Positions 1 through 9,920 of a stretch of 64,000 nt of DNA are shown here, piece after piece. The stretch comes from Heloderma charlesbogerti (lineage: Eukaryota; Chordata; Lepidosauria; Squamata; Helodermatidae). The position numbers and the translations under genes were made by a program. The stretch is taken from contig JANEZZ010002659.1 of the NCBI GenBank assembly GCA_026122225.1, positions 186,001 through 250,000 of the forward strand, in the 5' to 3' direction. Position 1 is the stretch's first letter. Each line of letters opens with the position of its first letter. The notes beneath the pieces are model-generated. The model was not told the DNA's origin and did not search any database. It was given only the letters and a program-made list of their open reading frames with translations.

Positions 1-900
1 GGTGAATGTGTGTGCAAAGGAATGTGTGCTTGCCTCCCCAGATTTATTCAGGTTCTCCCATGAATATACACTCCAGATTTGAGCGGGGTGAGGCCAATAT
101 ACACAGGAGATGGAACCAGGAGCTGTGCCAGGCCATGACAGCTCAGGTATCAAGCCAGGAGTCAGCGATTAGGAACAAAGCCAGGGGTCAGAGCCAAGAA
201 ACAATGTCAGGAGGAAGAGCTGAGAGGCAAACTGGAACATGCCATGCTCCGGAAGAGCAGCATTCCAGAGCACCTCATGTTTCTTGTGTGTCAAGCCTGA
301 GATGATGGATCTAGAGTTGTCTCCCTCACAAGTCAACATCCCCAGATCAGCAGGCAATAACCAGGCAGGACCACAGAGGACAGCTGTCATTTTCCTGGGA
401 ATTCTTAGACAGTTTGAGGTCCTTGGGCTCTTGGATGGAACAGCTGAAGATGGAGGTAATCTGAACACCTGCCTCTCTCAGGTGGTTGTGTTTTGGCTTA
501 CACTTTTGGCTGGGAAGCCAGACCACAGCTTATCAGCTGTGTCATCCTTAACCATATCCCCCCCACCCAAAAACTTCAAATTTCTCAGAAGTGGTTCCAA
601 GAAAGCACTGGGAGGAAGGAGGCAATTATGCCAGTCCAAAGCAGAGATAAATATGATGCATCAAAATTTGCAGCAAATTAAAATCAGAAACATCTACAAG
701 GGCAATGAGCAGCTGACTGTCTGGCTTGATCAACAGGGGAGTCCCCCAGCAAATTAAATTTTGGCTAGGAGATCCAGTGGACTATCACAGAACATTTCCT
801 TCTAGAATGAAACTCTTGGAGGAAGATATTTGAAGTTTTGTTCCATCAGACCTGAGAGTTAGAGATACGACACTTTTAAATGAACATTTTGGGCAGTGCC
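1..900. other. Unassigned single-copy sequence
   Basis: I see no recognisable gene, repeat family or RNA here. Open frames in this part have no family resemblance and no splice-site context. Confidence 0.5.
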
Positions 901-939
901 AAAAACTGCCCCCTCTCTTCACACCCCCTTTTTGTGGGG

Positions 940-1320
940 GTGATAATTTTGAAAGTGTCCATCTCTTTGTGAAGCATTGCCTTAATGCTGAATTCAGTTT
1001 GCCACCAGTTATATGAGCACATAGCAAAATCTGATTGGCCATGTAGCTTCGCGATGTCATCCCATTCATTTGATCTTCCCCAATCAGCTGATGGCATGTG
1101 ATAGATCCAGAATTCATTATCCCCATTCACAATTAGCTTAGTTTGCCCTTAGTGACATTATTAAACCTCCTCGACTACAAAGCATCATTATGTCATTCCA
1201 TTCACTATATGTTCCCTGATAGGTTGGGATTTTGCAGGCAATTAAGCAAGGAAAAAAGCAACACCAGCTGTAATTAGGAGGGTGCTGAAAGCTGAGAGGG
1301 GAAATGACTTCAGCAAACAC
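940..1320. promoter_or_regulatory. Candidate conserved non-coding element
   Basis: This single-copy AT-rich stretch lacks repeat signatures and is dense in homeodomain-like words (ATTA, CAATTAG, AATTCATTA) and CATTCATT motifs. It resembles vertebrate developmental enhancers in texture. This is inference from composition only; no alignment was possible. Confidence 0.3.
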
Positions 1321-1830
1321 GACTGAAAAAAGTGAATATTATCACCATTGGGGGGGGGGTGATATTTCTGCACCTTGAAATCCCTGAGTCTGACAATTAC
1401 CATGGGAGAACATTTAATGCAGCATTAGTTAGATGTATTAAAACAACAATACAAACAAGAATGAAACCAAGAGGACAAGTTGTCTAGGACTAGTACTATT
1501 TATTAAACTCATTTCTCTTCAAAATTAACACATCTTCTGTGTGAAGGCAGTAGGGGATGATTTTTGTTTATTTATTTTATTTATTTTGGCTTTCACTTAA
1601 AATAGGACTCCTGCTGAAGCATTTCAGGCTTTTGACTTAGAAAAAAAAAAAAAAGAGGGGAAAAAGGGATGAATAGAGGGAGGACATGATCAAGGTTTCT
1701 AAAATTAAAGAAGGTATGAACTGACCGAGATTTCTTGCCCTCTCTATCATAATGATAGAATTCAGGGTCATCCAATGTAATTGACTGGCAGGATGTTCAT
1801 TGAGACAAAAGAAAGGATTTCTTCACACTG
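1321..1830. other. Unassigned AT-rich sequence with homopolymers
   Basis: A G-run near 1352, a TTTA-rich patch near 1567-1590 and an A-run near 1640-1654 are the only structure seen. No gene or repeat family is recognised. Confidence 0.4.
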
Positions 1831-2025
1831 TGCATTTAGAACATAAGAAGAGCCCTGCTGGATCTAGATTCTAGTCAAGTGGCCAACCATAAGCCCACAA
1901 GTAGGCCATGGCAGTAATGGCCTTCTCATTTTGACTGTCCTCTAGCACCTGGTATTCAGAAAGGCATGTTGCCTCTGATGCTCAAGGTAGCATACCGCCA
2001 TCACAATTAGGGGCATGTGAGAATG
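1831..2025 (-). mobile_element. CR1/L2-like LINE 3' fragment
   Basis: On the minus strand this matches the 3' part of the LINE seen again near 38.4 and 47.7 kb ('gaacataagaagagccctgc', 'tggccaaccat', 'ttgcctctgatgctc'). It continues at 2397-2530, so about 370 bp has been inserted or diverged between the parts. The exact clade is uncertain. Confidence 0.6.
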
Positions 2026-2396
2026 TCACTTCACAGAGGGCCTTCACATTGTTTGTTTTTACAGGTTTAGGTGATTTGCACCTCGCAGAACCAAATGCAA
2101 TTTGTGGTCTGAAATCCATACATTTCAGGGCTCGTGATGCGTTCCGCAAAAGGAGGAAAGAAAGAATGTGTTCGGCAACATCTGAAAATTGTGCAAAAAC
2201 TCTGTGAACATTTAGTCAATGAGGGCATGCTAAAATAATGTGCACATTTGAAAAAATGCACACCAAAACTGTGTACGTTTGAAAAATGCACAGAAAAGTA
2301 AGTATGGATTACTGTGCAGGAAAAAAAATAACTCATTTGGAACTGGGATGGAAAGAGCTTGGGTGTGGGAAATTAAGAATCTCAATAAGCTTGAGA
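2026..2396. other. Insert between LINE fragments, possible hAT-like MITE
   Basis: This sequence separates two pieces of one LINE and is rich in 'aatgtgcac'/'gtgcacatt'-like words. The same texture occurs in the hAT-like element at 37054-37627. No convincing termini or target duplication were found. Confidence 0.3.
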
Positions 2397-2530
2397 TTCA
2401 CTGATCTGTCCATCCTGAATCATGGCTGTAGCTATTGATATACTCATCTTCCAGGAATTCATCTAATCCTCTTTTAAAGTCTTCTAAGTTGGTGGCCCAC
2501 ACCACATCTGGTGGAAGTGAACTCTACTGC
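2397..2530 (-). mobile_element. CR1/L2-like LINE fragment, continuation
   Basis: The minus-strand sequence corresponds to the LINE segment including 'cttttaaagtcttctaagtt' and 'ggtggcccacaccacatctg'. It belongs with the fragment at 1831-2025. Confidence 0.6.
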
Positions 2531-2749
2531 TAGGTAGTGAACCCTGGGTGATATGGGGTCAAAGATGTCATACAATCTCAGGGGATCAGTGGATGGTGGA
2601 CTTCAGTGCAGGAGACACACACACACATCTGAGAGCCAGTAACCCAGACCACTCAGCCCAGTCCTTAGGCTCAGAAGGACCACCTCTTCTACCCATAATT
2701 TGAGATCTTTGTCATAGGCCCTATTAATTGTCCCACCTCCAGGAGGGAT

Positions 2750-3048
2750 GGGCCCATGAGACAGGGCCTTTTCTGTAGCAGCCCCCTGACTGTGGAACTT
2801 CCTCCCAAGGGAGGTCAGGCTGGCCCCATCCCTACTGAGTTTTAGAGAGGAGTAAGAACTGTATTGGTCTGCCAGTCCTTTGGCTTTTAAAAATGTGTTT
2901 GATCTGTTATTAAAGAATGTTCTGTTTGAGGTTGTTGCTTTTAGGTTGTCTTTGGATTTAATTGTACATCACTTTGAGGGCCCTGATGGGCAGAAAAGTG
3001 ATATAAAAACACATTCAAATGAATGAATGAATGAATGAATGAATGAAT
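2750..3048 (+). mobile_element. L2 LINE 3' end with TGAA tail
   Basis: Degenerate C-terminal coding ('tgtggaacttcctcccaagg', a decayed LWNSLP-type motif) is followed by an AT-rich 3' UTR. It ends in about seven copies of TGAA (3018-3048). A TGAA tail is typical of L2 LINEs. Confidence 0.65.
3018..3048. repeat. (TGAA)n microsatellite
   Basis: Tandem GAAT/TGAA copies form the 3' tail of the L2 fragment. Confidence 0.9.
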
Positions 3049-3302
3049 CCTAGACTCAGCACTCATCCAAGACCTCAACTTCATCTATTCTCACTCCCCT
3101 GAACCCACTACACAGAACACCAAAGGAGGGCTGTACTTCAGGCCAGCATGTGCCCCCTTTAAGACATGTTTGCTTCACCAAGGGGATGGAGTTTGAGACA
3201 GTCTCCAGGGCCTACACACTCTATATAAGGCTCAGTTCTGCCTCAGGGACAGTTGCCAACACATAGGTTGCGTGCCTGGAGAGCTGTCTACAGTCTCGCC
3301 TT

Positions 3303-3444
3303 GGGCACTATCCAAGGTACTGAACCACATCCCCCAAATAGGTTCAGCACCTTGGATCGCTGTTTTAGAGTTCTGGCTGGTTCTGACTGAAACCCAGAGT
3401 GGATTCATAGCCCCACTGAAATCGGAGCCACCAACCTCCACTAG
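3303..3444. mobile_element. hAT-like MITE family V, 5'-truncated
   Basis: The right part ends 'gagccaccaacctccact', the inverted terminus of the CAGTGGAGGCTGGTGGC family. The interior carries the family words 'ttctggctggttctgactga' and 'gtggattca'. The left end is lost or diverged. Confidence 0.6.
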
Positions 3445-3462
3445 TCAATCAACAAACCAGTT

Positions 3463-3624
3463 TCATAGATTTCATAGAATCCTAGGGTTGGAAGGGGCCT
3501 ACAAGACCATTGAGTCCAGCCCCCTGCTCAGTGCAGGAAGCCTGATTCCCAGGCAGTCTCCCATCCAAGTACTAACCAGGGCTGACTCTGCTTAACTTCC
3601 AAGATCAGACGAGAGCATGCCCTA
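3463..3624 (-). mobile_element. Composite SINE: 5S rRNA head and CR1 tail
   Basis: Read on the minus strand, 3624-3545 matches the 3' two thirds of vertebrate 5S rRNA, including the internal promoter region: 'aagttaagcag' (box A-like), 'ggttagtacttggatgggag' and 'actgcctgggaat' (box C). The match stops at 'gcctgggaat' and passes directly into a CR1 LINE 3' end ('gcagggggctggactcaatg') that finishes with ATTCTATGA-type octamers. A 5S head joined to a LINE tail is SINE3-type architecture. The 5' third of the 5S part is missing, so this copy is truncated or diverged at its head. It is not a functional 5S gene. Confidence 0.75.
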
Positions 3625-4076
3625 TTATGTTCTCTTTTTTTGGTGATGCATAAGTGGCCACCCTAAGGCCAAGATGAGATGCTTTAAGAGAGGGGTAGGA
3701 TATGAAGAATGTCCCAGAAAAAGTGGGGTACCCAGAAGATGGGCCTAGAAATGGCAGGAGGAAGAGGAAGCTTACTGGATGATCCCATACGTAATGAGAA
3801 TGCCAGAAGGTGGCACATAAGAGAGGAAGGCAACTCTGGTTTGAGTGCCGTTTGGTGGTGCTGAGGATTCTCCAGTAGAGCTCCTTAGCCTGCTCCACAC
3901 AGAAGTAGTTGCCAGGATGCCAAGGAAAGATGGAAGCGCAATGGACCCATTTAAAGTCCACAGTGTATCTATGGCTTTAGTAGGTGTGAGCACTCCGATG
4001 AGGGAGGCATCTCAGCTTGTGAGCAGTCACGCCATGCAAAGAACATCAAATACACAGTCTACAAATGAGGCAAGAT
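3625..4076. other. Unassigned sequence
   Basis: No gene or named repeat is recognised between the 5S/CR1 SINE and the next MITE. Confidence 0.4.
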
Positions 4077-4203
4077 TGGCCTTCCCCAACCTGGCACCCT
4101 CCAGATGTGTTGGACTCCAATTCCCATTATCTCATGGCAGGTGAGGCTGATGGGGGTTGTAGCTGCACACATCTGTAGGGCACCCAATCATGAAAGGCCA
4201 GGC
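4077..4203. mobile_element. hAT-like MITE family N (degenerate)
   Basis: The interior words 'cttccccaacctggcaccct', 'ccagatgtgttggactcca' and the inverted 'gggttgtagctgcacacatct' place this in the palindromic CAGGGGTGGGCAACCTGG family found repeatedly in the window. Confidence 0.6.
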
Positions 4204-4204
4204 T

Positions 4205-4640
4205 AGATACATGGCCCATTAGAGAGGTTTATAGACGTAAACCCTTTCCAGTACCACCCCGGCCATTAGCCAATAAATACCTGAAATCACTCCATTAGAC
4301 ACTAATACTCGAACTTCTGTGAATTATTCAAGTAGGGCGACCCAACAAACCGGGCAATGCGGGAAGATAATTGTCAGCACCTGGCAGTTAAGTTCTGCCA
4401 GAGCAAGATAAGGGTGGAAAATGTACCAAGAAGGTCAATTATTCGATAATCTTAATTCTGTCGGGCCCTGTGGCTGTTTAGCAACAGACAGCACCAATTA
4501 AAATGCTCCTTCAATTAGCAAGTGGAAACTTTTCACGATTCCCCCAGTAAATCTACATAAAGTTGTTGTTCTTTTCTTTCTGCCCCCACTTAGTAAGGAT
4601 AACAGTATTAGGATTTTTAGCTCTGCTGTGCTGTTTAGGA
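4205..4640. promoter_or_regulatory. Candidate conserved non-coding element
   Basis: Single-copy sequence rich in transcription-factor-like words: GATAATTG, CACCTGGCAG (E-box), AATTATTCGATAATC, CCAATTAAAATGC and TCAATTAG. It has no repeat signature and no coding potential. Conservation is inferred from texture only. Confidence 0.4.
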
Positions 4641-4966
4641 GCTGGATAAAACAGGGCTATGAATGCTTATTTTGTCATTCTTAAGAATAATCTATATCAG
4701 GGCTGAAGTAGAAGGTAAATCTGGACCCATTGCTAGATCCCCAGGTGATTTGCAGGAGATCTGCAAGGATTTTGGACTCCCATTTGTTTAACAAAAGCAG
4801 GAACAAAATGACCTCCCCCGCCCCCCCCCCCCCACACACACTAAATTATACTGCTGCAGTGAAGAAACCTTGAGGGTAACTAGGAGTGGATTTTTGTGTG
4901 GAAGGGGTGCAAGTTGCATTCAGTTCTGGTAGTCAAAACAAATTCCTGGACTCAGAATTTTTGCTT
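4641..4966. other. Unassigned sequence with a C-run
   Basis: A run of about 15 C with one G interruption (near 4817-4833) is the only marked feature. Confidence 0.5.
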
Positions 4967-5082
4967 ACTGGTGGCTCCAGGGTCAGCAGAGCCGTGAATC
5001 CGCTCTGGGTTTCAGTCAGAACCAGTCGGAAGTCTAAAGGAGCTCTCCAAGGTGACAGCCCTCAGAGCCACCAGCCTCCACT
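4967..5082. mobile_element. hAT-like MITE family V copy
   Basis: Inverted arms 'ggtggctcc' (4970) and 'gagccaccagcctccactg' (ends 5082) flank 'gaatccgctctgggtttcag'. The left terminus is damaged and no target duplication could be read. Confidence 0.6.
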
Positions 5083-5804
5083 GTGAGCACCTGACTTTTG
5101 CACCAGGCTAAGTTTGGTGGGTCTCAGGGTTCTAGTAAAAATGCAAAAAACAAACAAACAAACAAACCAAAGTCAACCCTGCAAGCCTGAGATCTGCCCA
5201 TCTATATGACAGTGCTCTTAGGGACTGAGTGGTGGTGGAGAAGTCTCTAGCAATGGTTGGCTGGGCCTCTCTGATGTCACAGAGTGTTAATCAGTCAGGC
5301 AGAAGGGTCTCCGGCTACCACTGGCTGAATTTCTCAAATCTGGGTGAGCGGTACCATAGGCAGAAAGAAAGGCCATGGGGAGGAGGCAGTTGAAGGAGCT
5401 ACGGAAGGAGCAGGCAGGGGCTTAAGATCACAGCAGGCCCAAGAATGTACTGCAGCAGGAAGGAAGGTTGGGAGAGGGTGGACGTTGCCACGCTGGAACT
5501 TCATAGCATCAAGTGTGTTGTGTGGCTGTATAGAGACCTCCCTCTTCAAAAGAATACCTAACAGGCTGAGCCATTCCACCAGGCTGCAGCAGAGGGAGAG
5601 AAGTGAAGCAGGGCCGCTCCATTGGCTCTGCCAAGAAGCTTCATTCAACTGCCCTCCACCCACAGCCATTCCATCAGTCTTCAGCAGAGGGAGAGAAGGT
5701 AGAGACAGTTCACTCCACCAGCTCTGCTGAGATATCAGCAACCATTGGCTTCTCCTCCCCTTGAACTGTATGCACTCCAATTGGTCATTATCCAAACTTC
5801 TGTA
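5083..5804. other. Unassigned sequence with a local duplication
   Basis: There is a (CAAA)n run near 5146-5168. The phrase 'gagccattccaccaggctgc' followed by 'agcagagggagagaag' near 5570 recurs in diverged form near 5665. No gene is recognised. Confidence 0.4.
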
Positions 5805-5976
5805 ACTACCCATGCCTGTGTTTGCTTTGTTTCCTCCTCCCTCCCAATACCTTTTCCTTTTGTGTCATGCCTTTTTGATTGTCAGCTGGTGGGCAGGGAC
5901 TGTCTTGGTTTTTTTACCTTTGTAAGCTGCTCTGGGAGTCTTTTCTTTGGCTGAGGAGTGGAATAAAAGAAAAGAA
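5805..5976 (+). repeat. Interspersed repeat, LINE-like 3' end
   Basis: This shares 'gcagggactgtcttgg', 'gtaagctgctctgggagtc' and 'ggctgaggagtgg.ataa' with copies at 45893-46055 and 48905-49069. The shared end in 'gggataaaa' suggests the 3' end of a LINE or a SINE built on it. The family is not identified. Confidence 0.5.
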
Positions 5977-5990
5977 AAAATCCTCCAAAC

Positions 5991-6377
5991 TAGGGGTGTA
6001 TGAACCCCACCTACCTGAGTCTGCCAGGGGGTCCGCGAGGGGGAGGCGATCTGTTCCTCCCCCCCCCCCCGGAATCCTACCTGGCCGGCTGTGCTCTGCA
6101 GTGAGTCCACAGAGCCACCAGCCAGGTCCTTCTGCTGCTAGACTGCCGGATTGCGGACACAAATGGCGTCCGGCATAGCAGACGCCATTTGCGTCCCTGC
6201 TCTTTGCCGTGATAGGCTACGTAAATCTTTACATAGCCTATCACACAAAGGAACAGAGATGCAAATACACCATTGAGGTGAATGGAGGTGAGTGGTCCAT
6301 TCTGCCACGGACTCCGGGCAATCTTTCTTAGAATCTGGCCTCATTGGAGTCCATGGTGGAATTCTCCACCATCCCTA
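5991..6377 (+). mobile_element. hAT-like MITE family P, copy 1 (387 bp)
   Basis: Termini are TAGGGGTGTATGAA on the left and CACCATCCCTA on the right. The flanks carry an exact 8-bp target duplication, CTCCAAAC (5983-5990 and 6378-6385). The TAGGG start fits the hAT terminal consensus YARNG, and 8-bp duplications are the hAT hallmark. The interior holds two hairpins: one around 'aaatggcg...cgccattt' (6163-6190) and one 'gataggctacgtaaa'/'tagcctatc' (about 6211-6242). There is no transposase, so mobilisation would need an autonomous relative. Confidence 0.85.
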
Positions 6378-6385
6378 CTCCAAAC

Positions 6386-6639
6386 ACATAAATACAGTGC
6401 AGCTGTTTGTATTCTGTTCTTCTCCACTTCCTAATACCACCCTACCCCTTCAAAAAAAGAAAAAAGAAAAAAGCCAACAGCAGGCTCTCACTGAAGAGTT
6501 TGCGCAACTACAAAGTTCTTCCTACCTTCTTGTTGGATCAAACATTGCTTGCTCCTGTGATTGCTCAAAGTCCCGAATCCCTAGTTCTCTCCCCACCACC
6601 ACCATCACCCCCCGCCCCTCTTTTCTGTACCAGCACAGT
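6386..6639. other. Unassigned sequence
   Basis: An A-rich patch (6450-6475) and C-rich text are seen. No gene or repeat is recognised. Confidence 0.4.
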
Positions 6640-7095
6640 GCTGTCTCCGGCAATGACATGAGAACAATACTTTATGTAAATACCTTCCAAGTGGAGTTCC
6701 TCATTATTAATGCCGACAGTTCCGAAGGCAAAGGCAAACAACGTTTGGCGGTGAAGCTTTTTTAATGAGGATGTCATTAAGGAATTCAGCCTGGGAACCG
6801 CTGCACACTTCTCAATGCTCCTCCTTTCCCTCTCTTGTCCACTAAACATTTTTAAAGAACACGGTTTGTTTTTATAACCCCAGGACGCTGGACATTCTCT
6901 TGCCCTCCCCCCTTTGGGAAAAAAAAAATCAACCAATTTATTAGCTGGGCGCATGCAGCCAGCTGGAATGCAAGCACACTGGCTTTTGACCCTCTTTCTC
7001 CGTTTTTGGCCCTTAAATGTTCAATCGGTCTCATTATTTATAGCGTTTGGGTAGCAGGGCTTCCATAAATTCAGACTTCTCTCTTCCAAAATGCT
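6640..7095. promoter_or_regulatory. Candidate conserved non-coding element
   Basis: Single-copy text with enhancer-like words: TTATGTAAATA, CATTATTAATGCC, TTTTTAATGAGG, CAATTTATTAGCTG, ATTATTTATAG and CATAAATTC. No repeat signature was found and there is no plausible exon. Confidence 0.4.
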
Positions 7096-8285
7096 GGCAT
7101 GCTAGGCTGACTCAGTATGTGGGAGTGCACATAATGTGCCACTAGAAATAAAAAAGGGTCGGGGATTACATTGCTGGTTGGTCCTTTGTGTGGAGAGGAT
7201 GGGCCTTATTCCTTGAGCTGTGTCGTCTCTTGCCTCTGTGCATTTGCTGCCAGAAAAACTATGGGTCCCTCTCTGAGTACTGCCGAGCTGCCATTTCTCA
7301 GAAGATGTTATTCTTGAGACCATGTCTGCATTTGTTTGTTCATTTTTCTCACTCTTTTAAGAAAAAGAAGCCCCCTAGCATTTTCTCTGAATATTGTCCA
7401 CCTTTCTTTTTGTGTGGTTGCCACCATGCCCCCCCCAACACACACACACACACACACACACCTACACACAATGTCCCAGAATGAGATTAGGTGCAGAGAA
7501 CTATGAAGAGTGCAAAACAGTGGCCAGCCTGCCAACACAGTTGCTGGAGGGGGCGGGAGGAACAAACCCACAACTTTGGGGAAAGCAAAAGAAACTGCTA
7601 CTTCAACTGCCAAAGGTGAGCCCTGCTCAGATCTGTTGGGGAATTTCTTCCCTCCTTAGAGAAATTCACTGAAATGGTCTCCCTAATTTCTTGGCCCACA
7701 AAGATGGTGGAGCATTTCGAGAGGCCGTTTGCGCACAGCTGTGAGGGCAGATATAACCCCCCAGTTTTTAACTGAGAGTGAGGTGCATGGAAAGAAACCA
7801 TGAGACGGTCCTTCTTCTCACCCCCCATCAACACATGTGGGACATGAATGGTGGCCTTAGAAATCTGTTGTGGCCAAAGCAATGAGGAAGGCAGGGGCTT
7901 TGGCGTTACTGTAAACGTAACACTGCACATTGACTTGTTGAAGCTGAGGGCTTCACGTGGTCAGATGAGTGGGCCTTCAGAAATAGGAATCACAGCTCCT
8001 GCTTCCTCCAATGACTCCTCCCTACTTTCCCTTGTTGCCCCTGGGGCCTGTCACTGCTTCTCAGAACACCTCCATGGTGTCATCTCTCTTATTTCTTTCA
8101 AATCCCTCCTGAAAACCCACCATAAAGCCTTTGGCTCAACCCCCTAGTTCCCAGGTCCTCAACACCCTAGCATCTTCATAGTTCCCATGGCTCCGACCCT
8201 TGCTCTGGGGAAATGAAGATGGTGGATGTAGTTGAAGCCTCAGAAATGGCTCCTTCACTGCACAGTGTGTTTGCTCAACTCAGTG
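7096..8285. other. Unassigned single-copy sequence
   Basis: Apart from a CA microsatellite, no feature is recognised. The stretch near 8090-8145 faintly resembles a degenerate LINE C-terminus but is too diverged to call. Confidence 0.4.
7438..7470. repeat. (CA)n microsatellite
   Basis: About twelve CA dinucleotides follow a C-run. Confidence 0.95.
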
Positions 8286-8335
8286 GGAAGGAAGGAAGGA
8301 AGGAAGGAAGGAAGGAAGGAAGGAAGGAAGGAAGG
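8286..8335. repeat. (GGAA)n microsatellite
   Basis: Twelve or more perfect GAAG/GGAA units. GGAA arrays can bind ETS-family factors, but nothing here shows that this one does. Confidence 0.95.
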
Positions 8336-8990
8336 GACTTCTGCTTCTCCCGGTGGAAGAGGATGGGGCAACCCAGGCAGCAGGAAAAGAGGAGAGGGCA
8401 GAGAAGTGGAGCACCCATGGTGTCAGAGAACCGGGGGGGGGGCAGCCATGGCAGAACAGCTAGGGCAGCACACAGGAAAGCGAGCAGCCAGGGCTTCTGC
8501 CAGGGCTTCCTCATGGCTGGGAAGCCGTGAGCCGAGCAGCATTGCTGGTTCTAATCCCTTTTCAAATGTCCAGCTTGAGCAGACATTCACAGCCTCACAA
8601 GTGGACCACTTTGTTGAATCCACAGGGAAATTCTGAACACTTCGCTCTGCCACCCGCCGCACCTGAATTACAGCTACGGTTCTTGCCGCAGAATGTCCAC
8701 TTTCTCTCTGCACACCCCAGCCCCCACCGGCCCCCTCTGCTTCTCCTGGATTTTTCTCTTCCACTTATGTGAACAGCACTTCACCACCGCTGTTCCCAGC
8801 TGCGATGCCACTCAAATGCCAGCAGTAATGAAATGCTTATCCATGCACAGAGCAGCCACTTCTATCAGTGCTCACATTTCCACGATTCCTATCGACTCAG
8901 GCTTTCAGCTGGGCCACTCTTGGGTGCAAATGGGCTTGGTGGGGAGCCGAGGCCTAGATCTGAACTTTTCAAATGCAAGTGCATTTGAAG
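8336..8990. other. Unassigned sequence
   Basis: No gene or repeat family is recognised; there is a short G-run near 8432. Confidence 0.4.
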
Positions 8991-9240
8991 AGAGCCAGCG
9001 TGGTGTAGCGGCGAGAGTGTTGGACTGGGAGCTGGGAGATCCGGGTTCTAGTCCCCGCTCGGCCATGGAAGCTCACTGGGTGACTTTGGGCCAGCCACAG
9101 ACTCTCAGCCCAACCTCCCTCACAGGGTTGTTGTTGTGAGGATAACATGGAGAGGAGGAGGCTCATGTAAGCCGCCTTGGGTTCCTTGCGAGAGGAAGAA
9201 AGGCAGGGTGTAAATGCAATAAATAGATAAATAAATAAGT
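8991..9240 (+). mobile_element. Sauria-type SINE, near full length
   Basis: A tRNA-related head carries polymerase III boxes ('tggtgtagcggcgagagtgt' as box A region, 'gggttctagtcc' as box B). The conserved central domain follows ('tgactttgggccagccaca', 'cacagggttgttgttgtgag'). It ends 'ggtgtaaatgcaataaata' with an AAATA tail. This SINE family is diagnostic of squamates. Confidence 0.9.
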
Positions 9241-9780
9241 GTAGCTTTCCTTTAATAGCCACTCTAGCATGGAGCACCCTGCAAGAACTGTTGAACAAGA
9301 ATGAGCGTTCAGTAAATGTCTGCCGTTGGCCGAAATTTCTCAGTTTGCCATTCCAACATTCAAATGTGAAACATCAGATCAGAAGTTAGAATTTAGGGGG
9401 CTGGGGTTGGGATGTATTTATTTTTAACCCTGCAAAGTTTTGCCTAGAAATGTGAGTGCTTTAGAGTTTTCCACACCCTGGCATTGATTTGATTCAGGCA
9501 GATATCAAATGTGAAGTTTCATTAAGTTGTCAACCTTCAAATACTACATGCTATTGCATGCCGACTATCGAACGCTGCAAAAGGTCGGATATTGAAATCA
9601 AACACTGATTCAGTTCAAACATTGCCCCAAACCATGGAACAATGTATGATTACTCTATAACCATCATGAAGTAACCTTCTGCCTTTGACAAGAGGTCCAC
9701 CAGTATCCGGCTGGAAGGATCAGGGCCCTGAGCATCTGCAAGTGTCATTTGAGCGACTACGGGCATCTTAAACCATGGTC
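9241..9780. other. Unassigned sequence
   Basis: Single-copy AT-rich text; no gene or repeat is recognised. Confidence 0.4.
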
Positions 9781-9920
9781 TCTGGGTAAAAGCCAACTTA
9801 TGTCCTACTTAGAGTAGACCCATTGAAATGAGTGGGACGTAACTTGGCCGCAAGTAACTTAAGTCCCGTTCATTTCAATGGGCCTACTCTAAGTAAGACT
9901 TATGTTGAATTTTACCCTCT
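9781..9920. mobile_element. Palindromic MITE (foldback)
   Basis: The arms 'tacttagagtagacccattg' (from about 9809) and its inverse 'caatgggcctactctaagta' (ending about 9897) form a hairpin bounded by GGTAAAA and TTTTACC. The same 'cccattgaaat' core occurs at 36585-36685. A clean target duplication was not resolved. Confidence 0.7.

Noticed and set aside
3545..3624. Functional 5S rRNA gene
   Set aside because: The 5' third is missing, the stem sequence is mutated, and the 3' end runs into a CR1 LINE instead of a T-run terminator.
8286..8335. (GGAA)n array as an ETS-responsive enhancer
   Set aside because: GGAA microsatellites are common in squamate genomes and nothing nearby suggests use.
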